From: Flagellimonas oceani
GTDB taxonomy: Bacteria; Bacteroidota; Bacteroidia; Flavobacteriales; Flavobacteriaceae
DNA length: 64,000 nucleotides
Direction: 5' to 3'
Assembly (NCBI RefSeq): GCF_011068285.1
Contig: NZ_CP049616.1
Span: forward strand, 3,864,001-3,928,000
Below the pieces are notes generated by a model, which made no database searches, was not told the origin of the DNA, and saw only the letters and a program-made list of their open reading frames with translations. Numbering within the stretch: position 1 is the stretch's first letter; the number at the start of each line of letters is the position of its first letter. Shown here piece after piece: positions 37,803-46,852 of this stretch. A program made the translations under genes and the position numbers.

Positions 37803-38007
37803 AAAATATAAAAAAACAATCAATACAGCCGCCCGTTTGTCTGGTTCCGCCATTCAAATGGGCGCTACTATTTATCTGGGAAACTTGTTGGGTTCTTGGG
37901 TAGAAACTAAGTACGAGTTTTCATTTGCTGAAGAACTGATTACTTTTGTCGCGATAATCATGGCCATGTATATTTTGATAAAACAGGCGATTCAATTGGG
38001 CAAATGA
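37780..38007 (+). CDS. atpZ: AtpZ/AtpI-type ATP synthase accessory membrane protein
   Basis: A 75-aa protein with two membrane helices (about 16-36 and 46-69) separated by a short loop, as in AtpZ proteins that precede F-ATPase genes and are thought to assist assembly or magnesium supply. The start ATG at 37780 lies inside the bactofilin gene; longer in-frame starts would run through the bactofilin coding sequence. It overlaps the next gene by 4 bp. Confidence 0.8.
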   Translation: MSQQKPPKKYKKTINTAARLSGSAIQMGATIYLGNLLGSWVETKYEFSFAEELITFVAIIMAMYILIKQAIQLGK

Positions 38008-38393
38008 GAGGAAAAGGTCTTTTGCAGACAGGTGTTTTTACGCTGTCGTTTTTAATGGTTTACCTGGTGCATGCATATTTAATCGGCTGCCCTTACCTTT
38101 CCAAAGACTGTATGCTGCTCAAACCATACCTTTTTTTACTGTCTTTTGTGTTGGTACTGATATTGGTTTTCCATTTCTTGGCTCAAATCAAAAAATTGAA
38201 GGACCAATTGGGGTTCATATATTTGGCGACATTGGTGTTGAAATTGCTGCTTTTCGTCGCAGTTTTTCAGAATTATTTTTTTGGTGACATCGCTGAAGCC
38301 GAGATAAATAAAGGCCATTTTCTGATACCGGTATTTTTGGGTTTGGGCTGTGAGGTATTCTTTTTGAGTCAACTTTTGAAAAGAATGGAATGA
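38004..38393 (+). CDS. DUF6168-like small membrane protein (AtpI/AtpR position)
   Basis: A 129-aa protein with four hydrophobic helices, in the position where other bacteria carry atpI or atpR. I associate it with DUF6168 of Flavobacteriia. It overlaps atpZ by 4 bp (ATGA) and precedes atpB by 82 bp. A role in c-ring assembly or ion supply is suggested only by context. Confidence 0.7.
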   Translation: MRGKGLLQTGVFTLSFLMVYLVHAYLIGCPYLSKDCMLLKPYLFLLSFVLVLILVFHFLAQIKKLKDQLGFIYLATLVLKLLLFVAVFQNYFFGDIAEAEINKGHFLIPVFLGLGCEVFFLSQLLKRME

Positions 38394-38430
38394 AATCTCG
38401 AAAAAAAATTATTTTTTGACATTTTAATAC

Positions 38431-38438
38431 TACCTTTG
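38431..38438 (+). promoter_or_regulatory. Possible -7 element upstream of atpB
   Basis: TACCTTTG matches TAnnTTTG exactly and lies 38 bp before the atpB ATG. The nearest TTG (within TTTTTTGAC, 38413-38420) is only 12 bp upstream, shorter than the usual spacing, so the -33 element is uncertain. It could give atpB-G a promoter independent of bactofilin-atpZ. Confidence 0.4.
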
Positions 38439-38475
38439 CGCGGAATTTGACGAACGGATAATTTCTTTAATTGCA

Positions 38476-39645
38476 ATGCGGGTATTCAAAAGATCCATTG
38501 ATTTAGCAGCCACACTGTTTATATTGTTGTTTTCCATTGGGGTTAGCGCAAACTCCTCCTCCGACGAAGAAAAAGAGGGTGCGGTAAATACCCAAGAAGA
38601 GGTTGAGAGCTACATCCTACACCACATCAAAGATTCTCACGATTTTCATCTTTTTTCCTATACAAACTCAGAGGGAGAGCGCAAGCATGTTGGGTTTCCG
38701 CTGCCTGTAATCGTATGGTCCAGCGAAGGCCTTGTTACCTTTATGTCCTCAAGATTTCACCATGATGATTCAGGTCATCACATTGTTGAGGCAGGAGGAA
38801 CCCGTTTTGTTAAACTACACAGTAAAATTTACGAGTTGGAGCCTGGTGCAGAGGAAATCGCTATGGATGAGGAGCACCATCCGGTCAACGCGCACAAAGT
38901 TTTGGATTTTTCCATTACCAAGAGTGTTTTCGGGATGTTGTTGATAGGCATTCTGATGATAATTTGGTTTGGCGGATTGGCCAGACAATACAAAAACAAA
39001 CAAATCCCAACCGGTTTTGGCCGTATTTTGGAGCCTTTGGTGCTCTATGTTCGAGATGAGATCGCAAAGCCAAATATTGGGCACAAGTATCGTCAGTTCA
39101 CGGGATACCTTCTGACCGTTTTCTTTTTCATATGGATTTTGAACCTTTTGGGGCTTACCCCTTTTGGTTTCAACGTGACGGGTCAGATTGCAGTAACCGC
39201 TGCCTTGGCCATCTTTACATTGGTCATATATACCTTTAAAGGAAACAAAGACTACTGGGAGCATATGCTTTGGATGCCAGGAGTGCCCGTTTTGATTCGT
39301 CCTGTTTTGGCCGTGATCGAATTGGCCGGGGCGTTTTTGATCAAGCCGTTCTCATTGTTGGTTCGTTTGTTTGCCAACATCTCGGCGGGTCATATTGTTG
39401 TGATGAGCCTTATAGCGATTCTGATAACCATGAAATCGGAATTGACCGTGTTCGGTTCCGGTCTATTGTCGTTTGTTCTTTCATTGTTCATTACATTGAT
39501 AGAGCTGTTGGTTGCATTTTTGCAAGCATATATATTTACCATGTTGTCCGCGCTGTTTATTGGTATGGCGGTAGCCGAACATGATCATGGACATGATCAT
39601 GATGAAGAAGTTGATGCAGAGGATGTAAGAGCGGACTTTATTTAA
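38476..39645 (+). CDS. atpB: F0F1 ATP synthase subunit a
   Basis: Membrane stator subunit forming the proton path against the c-ring. The 389-aa protein is longer than the E. coli type: a signal-like N-terminus (about 1-25) and a His-rich extracytoplasmic segment precede the first helix near residue 150, as is usual in Bacteroidota. LLVRLFANISAGHIVV carries the essential Arg and FLQAYIFTMLSALFIGMA is the final helix. The C-terminus is His/Asp-rich (EHDHGHDHDEE). Confidence 0.96.
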   Translation: MRVFKRSIDLAATLFILLFSIGVSANSSSDEEKEGAVNTQEEVESYILHHIKDSHDFHLFSYTNSEGERKHVGFPLPVIVWSSEGLVTFMSSRFHHDDSGHHIVEAGGTRFVKLHSKIYELEPGAEEIAMDEEHHPVNAHKVLDFSITKSVFGMLLIGILMIIWFGGLARQYKNKQIPTGFGRILEPLVLYVRDEIAKPNIGHKYRQFTGYLLTVFFFIWILNLLGLTPFGFNVTGQIAVTAALAIFTLVIYTFKGNKDYWEHMLWMPGVPVLIRPVLAVIELAGAFLIKPFSLLVRLFANISAGHIVVMSLIAILITMKSELTVFGSGLLSFVLSLFITLIELLVAFLQAYIFTMLSALFIGMAVAEHDHGHDHDEEVDAEDVRADFI

Positions 39646-39663
39646 ATTGAGTTTATTTTTTAA

Positions 39664-39876
<213 letters not shown>

Positions 39877-39895
39877 TCCAAAAAGCAAAATCATT

Positions 39896-39931
39896 AAGCT
39901 GCCGATGGTAACGGTTGGTTATCTATCGGCA
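39896..39931 (+). promoter_or_regulatory. Hairpin between atpE and atpF
   Basis: GCTGCCGAT (39898-39906) and ATCGGCAGC (39924-39932) are perfect complementary 9-base arms with a 17-nt loop, immediately after atpE. They are followed by CTTTTAAATTTT rather than a clean T-run, so partial termination or mRNA stabilisation that raises the amount of subunit c is the likely role. Confidence 0.55.
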
Positions 39932-39954
39932 GCCTTTTAAATTTTAATTTAGTT

Positions 39955-40455
39955 ATGGAACAATTATTAAACGATTTTTCTCCAGGCTTGTTTGTAATGC
40001 AAACATTGATCATGTTGGTCTTGATTTTCATCATGGCCAAATATGCTTGGAAACCTATAATGAATTCCGTTGAAAAACGTGAAGAAGGCATTAAAGGCGC
40101 CCTTGAAGCTGCAGAAGCTGCCAAGAAGGAGATACAGAACGTTACAGCCGACAGCGAAAGACTTTTAAAAGAGGCCAGAGCCGAAAGGGATGTTCTGCTA
40201 AAAGAAGCAAGGGATATAAAGGCCAGCATAATCTCCGAAGCCAAAGAACAAGCTCAGGTGGAAGGTGATAAAATGATCAAGCAGGCCCAGGCTACCATCG
40301 AAAGCGAAAAGAAAGCCGCTGTTGCCGATATTAAAGCACAAGTGGCCAACCTATCCTTGGAGATTGCCGAAAAAGTAATCAAACAAGAACTGTCCGAGAA
40401 AGGCAAACAACAAAAGTTAGTCGAGGATATGTTGGGCGATATTAAACTGAACTAG
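39955..40455 (+). CDS. atpF: F0F1 ATP synthase subunit b
   Basis: A 166-aa peripheral stalk subunit. One N-terminal membrane helix (about 12-30), then WKPIMNSVEKREEGIKGAL and a long charged coiled coil to the end. Family length is normal. It is separated from atpH by 6 bp. Confidence 0.95.
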   Translation: MEQLLNDFSPGLFVMQTLIMLVLIFIMAKYAWKPIMNSVEKREEGIKGALEAAEAAKKEIQNVTADSERLLKEARAERDVLLKEARDIKASIISEAKEQAQVEGDKMIKQAQATIESEKKAAVADIKAQVANLSLEIAEKVIKQELSEKGKQQKLVEDMLGDIKLN

Positions 40456-40461
40456 TAGACC

Positions 40462-41001
40462 ATGAACCAAAACAGGGCAGCCATACGTTACGCAAAAGCA
40501 ACCTTGGATTTCGCAGTCGAAAAGAAAGCGGCCGATGCCGTGGAAAAGGACATGCGGGAGATAGCTGCGACCATTTCTGAGAGCGTGGAGCTTCAAAATA
40601 TGTTGGAGAGCCCGATTGTAAGATCAGAGGTAAAAAAGAACAGTTTGTTGGAAATCTTCAATGGGGCCAACGAAATCACCAAAGGCCTTCTTCAAACGTT
40701 GATCAGCAACAAGCGAATTGCCATGTTGCAGGAAGTGGCCTTTAAATACATCATCCTTAACGAAAAATTGAAGGGCGAAGAGGTGGCTTATGTTACAACA
40801 GCGGTTCCATTGACTTCCGAATTGGAGAAGAAAATTTTGGATACTGTGACCAAGGCGACCGGAAACAAGGTCACTTTGGAGAATAAGATCGATGAGAGCA
40901 TCATCGGAGGATTTGTGCTTAGGGTAGGAGATACCCAATACGATGCAAGCATCGCAAACAAATTGAACGGATTAAAAAGAGAATTTACAAATAGTCTATA
41001 A
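40462..41001 (+). CDS. atpH: F0F1 ATP synthase subunit delta
   Basis: A 179-aa stalk protein joining subunit b to the F1 head. The N-terminal helical bundle starts [15 protein letters not shown]; the C-terminal signature is [21 protein letters not shown]. It precedes atpA by 2 bp. Confidence 0.95.
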   Translation: MNQNRAAIRYAKATLDFAVEKKAADAVEKDMREIAATISESVELQNMLESPIVRSEVKKNSLLEIFNGANEITKGLLQTLISNKRIAMLQEVAFKYIILNEKLKGEEVAYVTTAVPLTSELEKKILDTVTKATGNKVTLENKIDESIIGGFVLRVGDTQYDASIANKLNGLKREFTNSL

Positions 41002-41003
41002 AA

Positions 41004-42584
41004 ATGGCAGGAGTAAAAGCCGCTGAGGTATCAGCAATTTTGAAAAAACAGTTATCAGGTTACGAAGCATCCGCTTCTTTGGATGAAGTAGGTACCGTAT
41101 TACAAGTAGGTGATGGTATTGCCCGTGTATATGGACTTTCCAATGCCCAGTACGGGGAGTTGGTAGAGTTCGACGGGGGCATGCAAGGTATCGTTCTTAA
41201 CTTGGAGGAAGATAACGTAGGTGTTGTATTGTTGGGCCCGTCCAAAGAAGTTGTGGAAGGCGCTACTGTTAAGAGAACCGAGCGTATTGCTTCCATCAAC
41301 GTTGGTGAGGGAATTGTTGGCCGTGTGGTGGATACCTTGGGTAAACCTATCGATGGTAAAGGACCTGTTTCCGGCGAAACCTACGAGATGCCTTTGGAAC
41401 GTAAGGCTCCTGGTGTAATTTTTAGACAACCCGTTGACGAACCCATGCAGACAGGTATCAAGGCAATCGATGCCATGATTCCAGTTGGTCGTGGGCAAAG
41501 GGAGTTGGTGATCGGTGACAAACAAACAGGTAAGACCACCGTTTGTATCGATACCATCCTAAACCAAAAAGAATTTTATGATGCAGGTGAGCCGGTTTAC
41601 TGTATCTACGTTGCCGTAGGTCAGAAAGCATCAACGGTTGCCGCCATCGCCAAAACATTGGAAGAAAAAGGAGCTTTGGCCTATACGACCATTGTTGCCG
41701 CCAATGCTTCCGACCCTGCCCCGATGCAGGTATATGCTCCATTTGCCGGTGCAGCTATCGGTGAGTTCTTCAGGGATACAGGCCGTCCGGCCTTGATCAT
41801 CTATGATGACTTGTCCAAACAAGCGGTGGCTTACCGTGAGGTATCCTTGCTTTTAAGAAGACCTCCGGGACGTGAAGCATACCCTGGTGACGTTTTCTTC
41901 TTGCACTCAAGATTGTTGGAGCGTGCCGCTAAGGTTATCGGTGATGATGATATCGCAAAAAACATGAACGACCTTCCGGATTCGTTGAAGCCTATGGTAA
42001 AAGGTGGAGGCTCCTTGACAGCCCTTCCCATTATCGAAACACAGGCAGGTGACGTTTCCGCATATATCCCTACCAACGTAATTTCCATTACCGATGGTCA
42101 GATATTCTTAGAGCAAGACTTGTTCAACCAAGGGGTTCGTCCTGCGATCAACGTGGGTATCTCCGTATCACGTGTGGGAGGTAATGCGCAGATCAAGTCC
42201 ATGAAGAAAGTGGCGGGTACCTTGAAGTTGGACCAGGCCCAGTTCCGTGAATTGGAAGCTTTTGCCAAGTTCGGTTCCGATTTGGATGCCGCAACCTTGA
42301 ACGTTATTGAAAAAGGACGTAGAAACGTTGAGATCTTGAAACAAGGTCAGAACGATCCATTTACCGTGGAAGATCAGGTGGCCATCATTTTTGCAGGTTC
42401 CAAGAACTTGTTGAGAGATGTTCCTGTGGACAAGGTAAAAGAATTTGAAAAAGATTACTTGGAGTTCTTGAACGCCAAGCACAGAGATGTATTGGACACC
42501 CTTAAAGCGGGTAAATTGACCGATGAGGTTACCGATACGTTGACAGCTGTTTGTAAGGAGCTTTCTAGTAAGTACAAAGGTTAA
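41004..42584 (+). CDS. atpA: F0F1 ATP synthase subunit alpha
   Basis: A 526-aa non-catalytic nucleotide-binding subunit of F1. Walker A is GDKQTGKTT near residue 171; [14 protein letters not shown] is the Walker B region; [20 protein letters not shown] is the family signature. Codon use is strongly biased, as expected of a highly expressed gene. In other Bacteroidota atpG usually follows directly; here a foreign four-helix-bundle gene begins 19 bp after the stop. Confidence 0.98.
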   Translation: MAGVKAAEVSAILKKQLSGYEASASLDEVGTVLQVGDGIARVYGLSNAQYGELVEFDGGMQGIVLNLEEDNVGVVLLGPSKEVVEGATVKRTERIASINVGEGIVGRVVDTLGKPIDGKGPVSGETYEMPLERKAPGVIFRQPVDEPMQTGIKAIDAMIPVGRGQRELVIGDKQTGKTTVCIDTILNQKEFYDAGEPVYCIYVAVGQKASTVAAIAKTLEEKGALAYTTIVAANASDPAPMQVYAPFAGAAIGEFFRDTGRPALIIYDDLSKQAVAYREVSLLLRRPPGREAYPGDVFFLHSRLLERAAKVIGDDDIAKNMNDLPDSLKPMVKGGGSLTALPIIETQAGDVSAYIPTNVISITDGQIFLEQDLFNQGVRPAINVGISVSRVGGNAQIKSMKKVAGTLKLDQAQFRELEAFAKFGSDLDAATLNVIEKGRRNVEILKQGQNDPFTVEDQVAIIFAGSKNLLRDVPVDKVKEFEKDYLEFLNAKHRDVLDTLKAGKLTDEVTDTLTAVCKELSSKYKG

Positions 42585-42591
42585 GAGTTCA

Positions 42592-42604
42592 GAGTGATGA
42601 GTTA
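42592..42604 (+). repeat. Left arm of 13-bp inverted repeat bounding the four-helix-bundle gene
   Basis: GAGTGATGAGTTA; its last base is the A of the ATG of the enclosed gene. The exact reverse complement lies at 42940-42952. Flanking bases (TTATGGG on one side, TTAAGAG on the other) are also partly shared between the arms. Confidence 0.8.
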
Positions 42605-42942
42605 TGGGAAAGCTTGAAACGAGTCCTATAAGAATTAGAAGTTTCGAGTTTGCTTGTAAAATTGTTCATTACTGTGATGATTTAAAGAATAAAAAGGATT
42701 TTGAGATAGCCTCTCAATTGATGAAAAGTGGCACCAGTATCGGTGCAAATACTAGGGAAGCGCAAAGAGGGGTTAGCGCAAAAGATTTTAAAAATAAATT
42801 TGGGATAGCTCTAAAGGAAGCCGACGAAACAAAGTATTGGCTTGAGATTTTAGAAGCCACTGGTAGAGAAGTCCCTAAAGATTTGATGGATAGATGTGAG
42901 GAGTTAATAAGAATCATAGTGGCAATAGTCAAAAACTCTTAA
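42604..42942 (+). CDS. Four-helix-bundle protein (23S rRNA intervening-sequence protein family)
   Basis: A 112-aa helical protein with the family hallmarks SFEFACKIVHYC, ASQLMKSGTSIGANTREAQRG (in part) and KEADETKYWLEIL. Relatives are encoded in intervening sequences in 23S rRNA and as free-standing genes in many Bacteroidota; the molecular role is not established. This copy lies between atpA and atpG, in the direction of the operon, with start and stop codons embedded in a 13-bp inverted repeat. It does not break either flanking gene, so it rides on ATP synthase transcription. Confidence 0.88.
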   Translation: MGKLETSPIRIRSFEFACKIVHYCDDLKNKKDFEIASQLMKSGTSIGANTREAQRGVSAKDFKNKFGIALKEADETKYWLEILEATGREVPKDLMDRCEELIRIIVAIVKNS

Positions 42943-42952
42943 CTCATCACTC
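42940..42952 (+). repeat. Right arm of 13-bp inverted repeat
   Basis: TAACTCATCACTC, the exact reverse complement of 42592-42604; its first three bases are the TAA stop of the enclosed gene. Further TCATAACCCATAA follows, continuing the degenerate repeat. Confidence 0.8.
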
Positions 42953-42972
42953 ATAACCCATAATTTAAAACA

Positions 42973-43833
42973 ATGGCAAATCTAAAGGAAATACGTAACA
43001 GGATATCATCCATCTCATCAACGATGCAGATTACCAGTGCTATGAAAATGGTATCGGCTGCCAAGTTGAAGAAAGCACAGGATGCTATCACGGCGATGCG
43101 TCCCTATTCCGATAAACTGACCGAGCTCTTGCAAGGGCTTAGCGCCAGTTTGGAAGGAGACGGAGGAAGTGAGTATGCCGACAATAGGCCCGTAAACAAA
43201 GTTTTGGTGGTTGCCATTACTTCCAACAGGGGACTTTGTGGTGGATTCAATTCCAACATCATTAAGCAGAGCAACAATTTGGTGTCCAGCAAATATCCGG
43301 GCAAACAAGTTGATTTCTACACCATTGGTAAGAAGGGAAACGACATTCTTCGCAAAAGGCACACGATTCTTGGGGATCAAAGTATGGTGTATGATGATTT
43401 GACCTTTGACAACGTTGCCGAAATCGCCGAATTGTTGATGCGTTTGTTCACCAAAGGCGATTATGATAAAATCGAGTTGGTGTACAACAAGTTCAAGAAT
43501 GCCGCTACACAGATTGTAATGACCGAACAGTTCTTGCCCATTGTTGGTGCAGAAGGTGACGAAGCCATTGCAGCGGATTACATTTTTGAACCATCCAAAG
43601 TAGAGATCGTAAAAGAATTGATTCCAAAATCCTTGAAAACACAGTTGTTCAAGGCGATCAGGGATTCTTTTGCCAGTGAGCACGGTGCCCGTATGACCGC
43701 CATGCACAAAGCAACGGACAATGCCGCTGAGCTTCGAAACGAATTAAAGTTGACGTACAACAAAGCCCGTCAGGCTGCCATTACTAACGAAATCCTCGAG
43801 ATTGTTGGTGGAGCGGAAGCGTTGAACAATTAG
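42973..43833 (+). CDS. atpG: F0F1 ATP synthase subunit gamma
   Basis: A 286-aa rotary shaft subunit. The N-terminal helix ISSTMQITSAMKMVSAAKL and the C-terminal helix ARMTAMHKATDNAAELRNEL are the conserved coiled-coil strands; SNRGLCGGFN lies in the globular part. It is the last gene of the operon; atpD and atpC are not present and in Bacteroidota usually lie elsewhere. A strong terminator follows. Confidence 0.97.
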   Translation: MANLKEIRNRISSISSTMQITSAMKMVSAAKLKKAQDAITAMRPYSDKLTELLQGLSASLEGDGGSEYADNRPVNKVLVVAITSNRGLCGGFNSNIIKQSNNLVSSKYPGKQVDFYTIGKKGNDILRKRHTILGDQSMVYDDLTFDNVAEIAELLMRLFTKGDYDKIELVYNKFKNAATQIVMTEQFLPIVGAEGDEAIAADYIFEPSKVEIVKELIPKSLKTQLFKAIRDSFASEHGARMTAMHKATDNAAELRNELKLTYNKARQAAITNEILEIVGGAEALNN

Positions 43834-43851
43834 TGCGATTACACAATATTG

Positions 43852-43880
43852 AAAAAGGCCACCGATCAGGTGGCCTTTTT
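43852..43880 (+). terminator. Terminator of the atp operon
   Basis: AAAAAGGCCACC, loop GATCA, GGTGGCCTTTTT: a 12-bp stem including A/T ends with a T-run, 18 bp after atpG. It works in both directions by sequence. A near-copy lies at 50082-50109. Confidence 0.9.
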
Positions 43881-44120
43881 GTTTTGAGCTTTTTGGCCCA
43901 TTTTTCATGGCGATTTACTCGTAAATTATGGAAAAACCCCAGTTTTTTTAAGGTTTTCGTCCAATCCATTGTCAAAAAAAGTTGTTAGTTTAGCGGGAAC
44001 ACTACCCCCTTACTTGTACAGCGTAGCAAAATATATGCGCAACAGAGACTGCGTATATCCGTATGTTGTGTGTTTTCAAAGATTCCCCAAGTCTTATTAA
44101 TTCTTAAAACTTGACAAGTA

Positions 44121-45605
44121 ATGAAACTACTGAAGAAACTACTCCCCGTAATGCTATTGGCCCTTTTGGCCTGGAACTGCGAAAAAGAAGAGACCAACTA
44201 CCTAGAACCAATCCAAGTAACGGAAGACAGTGTGCAGCTAAAGGCATTGACCATTGATGAGCTGCCCGATTTTTCAAGTTCCATAGCACAGCAGACCTCC
44301 AAGGTGGGCTGGGCCTCCAAAAGCGATGGTTCGGACGTGGTGCTGGACGGCAGCCGCGTGCTGGCCGTGACCGACTCCGTGGGGAATACCACCTATTCCC
44401 TTCGGATGTACGTTGCGGATACGCCCCATAATGTATTTTACAACGTGGTGGCCAAGCAGACCCACGAAGGGGTACATAACGAGCCCTTTGTGCTGCGCTA
44501 CGAGGTGGACGAGGACTACTGGCCCGAATATGTGGCGGGGCCACGACAGGAAAAACCGTTCAAGGGCACCATAGGGGTATATACCTTGGAAGCCTTTGGC
44601 CTGCAGATGGACCAGAACGGCAAAATGGGCAGCGAACCGGAGCCCTGTTTGAGTGTAAATGCCGAAGGAGGCAACGGTGACAGTGGTAATAGTGGCGGCG
44701 GCAGTAACGGAGGAAATGAAGGAAGCTCAGGTTCCGGCGGTGGCGGGAACCACGACCCCGGCAGCTACTACGACTATTGGAACACCTATGCACCGGACAA
44801 TGGGGGCGGCGGTTCTGGAGCCGGCACCGAACCCTTTGTGGAAGTGGGCGAAGGAAATTTTGGTGGCCCGGGGACCGATGGCATTTTAAAGGCCATTGCG
44901 ATTATGGGGAAGAGCGCCGACTGCCCGGAGGAGAACACCCTTCTGCCGATTAATGAGGAAGATGATTTTGAAGAAAAAATCGATGACACGGCACTTAAAC
45001 CATGCCTTAAGAACGTTTTGAATGATTTGAAGACCCTGAATAAGGGAGTTGGATATATTGTACAAAAGTTTGCGGGCAATACCCCGGGCTTTAACTGGGA
45101 AGTGAAGGATGGAAGCCTAGGTGGCGCTACGGGAACCACATCTACCAAATACAACAAGCTTACAGGCACTGTTACCACAACCTTTGATTCACAAGCATGG
45201 GGCAATGCAACAGACCTTTCATGGGCAAGGACAATGATGCATGAATCTATACACGCATATGTTGTTGCATCATCCTACAATGCTGCTACCATTGCTCAAA
45301 AACAAGCTTTGCTAGGACCTGATTGGGCTTCTGCGTACTTAAACTATGGACATGATTATATTGCCAACAATTATATTAAACCAATGGCTGATTCTCTACA
45401 AGAGTTTGGTAATATAAAAGGGTATCATCATAGTAGACAGTTTTATGAAGATATGGCCTGGGCTGGTCTTCATTCTACTAGTGCCTTTAATGGACTGCCT
45501 TTGGCAACACAAAAAAGAATTAATGATGTAATTTTAATTGAATTAACAAAAAAAGACACAAATGGAAATCCTAAACCCCAAAAAGGAAATAATGCAGGTT
45601 GTTAG
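44121..45605 (+). CDS. Lipoprotein with Gly-rich linker and C-terminal HExxH domain; candidate polymorphic toxin
   Basis: A 494-aa modular protein. Residues 1-20 are a lipoprotein signal (LLALLAWNCEKEE, Cys 20); 21-180 a carrier domain of unknown fold; 180-235 a Gly/Ser/Asn-rich linker; 237-280 a junction (VEVGEGNFGGPGTDG, then MGKSADCPEENTLLPINEE) repeated in a second cassette 2 kb downstream; 281-494 a variable domain with HESIH at 374-378 (zincin HExxH), a later conserved His at 411 and AWAGLH. DNA encoding residues 1-280 is GC-rich and drops sharply after it, as expected of a swapped C-terminus. Ends 14 bp inside the next, signal-bearing gene. Could instead be a surface metallopeptidase. 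Confidence 0.75.
   Translation: MKLLKKLLPVMLLALLAWNCEKEETNYLEPIQVTEDSVQLKALTIDELPDFSSSIAQQTSKVGWASKSDGSDVVLDGSRVLAVTDSVGNTTYSLRMYVADTPHNVFYNVVAKQTHEGVHNEPFVLRYEVDEDYWPEYVAGPRQEKPFKGTIGVYTLEAFGLQMDQNGKMGSEPEPCLSVNAEGGNGDSGNSGGGSNGGNEGSSGSGGGGNHDPGSYYDYWNTYAPDNGGGGSGAGTEPFVEVGEGNFGGPGTDGILKAIAIMGKSADCPEENTLLPINEEDDFEEKIDDTALKPCLKNVLNDLKTLNKGVGYIVQKFAGNTPGFNWEVKDGSLGGATGTTSTKYNKLTGTVTTTFDSQAWGNATDLSWARTMMHESIHAYVVASSYNAATIAQKQALLGPDWASAYLNYGHDYIANNYIKPMADSLQEFGNIKGYHHSRQFYEDMAWAGLHSTSAFNGLPLATQKRINDVILIELTKKDTNGNPKPQKGNNAGC
44828..44960 (+). repeat. Junction repeat, copy 1 (inside the full-length carrier gene)
   Basis: 133 bp matching 46853-46985 in the same orientation; by hand alignment about 127 of 133 positions agree with no gaps. 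It encodes the junction between linker and variable domain, so recombination here would swap the C-terminal domain in frame. Confidence 0.9.
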
Positions 45606-46317
45606 ATTTATTTTGTTTTTTGCAATATTTCCTATTGTTATAAATAGTTGCTATGGCCAAAACACTCTTTCGGGAAATTTTATTTATAAATCGCCAACGG
45701 TCATGGTCAATGATATTGGGGTTGAGTATAGTTTTGATGATGATGGAACCTTTAATCGGACCAAACTACTTCATTTAGGCTCAAAAGAACTCTCCAAAGG
45801 ACTATACACCATTAGTAAGGACACTTTAATATTACAATTTGAGCCGTACGGAAAAATGGATACCATAAAAGATGTAACAATCCTTGGTAAAAACAAATTA
45901 CAATCTCTTCCAATTTTTGATAACAGCAATAATTGTCTGATTAAAATTTATGTAAAGGACGTAAATGGGGTGCCCTTAAAAGGCACAAACCTTTTGCTGA
46001 AGGATTTAGATAACAAAACATTAATTGCCCTCGTATCTGATGAGAGTGGAGAATTTCCCGAACTAAATATGCAGAGCCCAATTTTCCAGAAATTGATTCT
46101 ATCAACTATAGAACATAAAGAAATTGAAATCTATACAGAACCTTTTTTTGGATATAGCTCTAGCATTGAAGTGAAGTTGAAACCCATTGATATAATCCAT
46201 AAAAATATGTCAATCGAAAAACGATTTTTGATACAGGAAAGAACCAAAAACAAAATCAAACTAATACAATTGCCAAATAAGGAAAAAATAATTTTAACTC
46301 GCCAGCCATCAGACTAG
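45592..46317 (+). CDS. Signal-bearing protein overlapping the toxin-like gene; candidate immunity protein
   Basis: A 241-aa protein of no family I can name. An N-terminal signal (VVRFILFFAIFPIVINSC, then YGQ) suggests export, possibly as a lipoprotein. Residues about 125-165 (VKDVNGVPLKGTNLLLKDL) look like a carboxypeptidase-regulatory-type beta-sandwich. The frame opens at 45562, but ATG 45592 starts the signal properly and overlaps the upstream stop by 14 bp, implying coupled translation with the HExxH protein. That coupling and periplasmic placement are what make it an immunity candidate; nothing in the sequence proves it. Confidence 0.6.
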   Translation: MQVVRFILFFAIFPIVINSCYGQNTLSGNFIYKSPTVMVNDIGVEYSFDDDGTFNRTKLLHLGSKELSKGLYTISKDTLILQFEPYGKMDTIKDVTILGKNKLQSLPIFDNSNNCLIKIYVKDVNGVPLKGTNLLLKDLDNKTLIALVSDESGEFPELNMQSPIFQKLILSTIEHKEIEIYTEPFFGYSSSIEVKLKPIDIIHKNMSIEKRFLIQERTKNKIKLIQLPNKEKIILTRQPSD

Positions 46318-46347
46318 GCTTTGTATGTTTTTGGCCTATCAAAAGTT

Positions 46348-46773
46348 ATGAATTTTTTATTAAGCTTAACAATATCTATATTTTTCATTAGTTGTTGGGG
46401 ACAAAAAGTACCCAAAGACACCTTGTATTTTAATTTTGATTCGAATTATATCTCGGCGGAAAAAAATCATGAAGGTGTTCATGCTTTCAGATTCAAGACT
46501 GAAGAACTGGTTACATCAGCGTTTGGACCTATTATAAAGGAAGATTTGTTCTTCTTCACTCAATCAGGTTTTCCGCCAAAAAAATATAGTTTAAAACCAA
46601 AGAGAGTTTACAGTCTACAAAGGTTCCTAAAAAAGAAGAAGTTCTTTAGAGACGCTTCTACTGGAAAACTGGATGCCTATAAAATAATGAAGTATTTTGA
46701 TGAATTCGTTGTGTTTTTTCTTGTGGACAACGAGTTTCTCAAGGTCAATGTCCATACATCTTTGTCTGAATGA
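46348..46773 (+). CDS. Small signal-bearing protein of the island
   Basis: A 141-aa protein with signal FLLSLTISIFFISCWGQ, close in style to the SCYGQ signal of the preceding gene. The mature part is basic and aromatic-rich with no known motif. The frame opens at TTG 46321; ATG 46348 gives a normal signal peptide. It lies 30 bp after the previous gene. A second immunity-like protein or an accessory factor is possible; unknown. Confidence 0.55.
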   Translation: MNFLLSLTISIFFISCWGQKVPKDTLYFNFDSNYISAEKNHEGVHAFRFKTEELVTSAFGPIIKEDLFFFTQSGFPPKKYSLKPKRVYSLQRFLKKKKFFRDASTGKLDAYKIMKYFDEFVVFFLVDNEFLKVNVHTSLSE

Positions 46774-46852
46774 AAATCATAATATCTGTTTTTCTCAAAA
46801 CAGTAAACAATTGATTGTTTTCTGAACAATGAAAACTCAGCAGAGGTGACAA

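Noticed and set aside
43018..43707. 229-codon minus-strand frame opposite atpG
   Set aside because: Antisense to a certain ATP synthase gene; composition explains the open frame.
46829..46849. Six-codon frame with ATG just before the orphan cassette
   Set aside because: Out of frame with the cassette and very short; most likely chance. A leader-peptide role cannot be supported.
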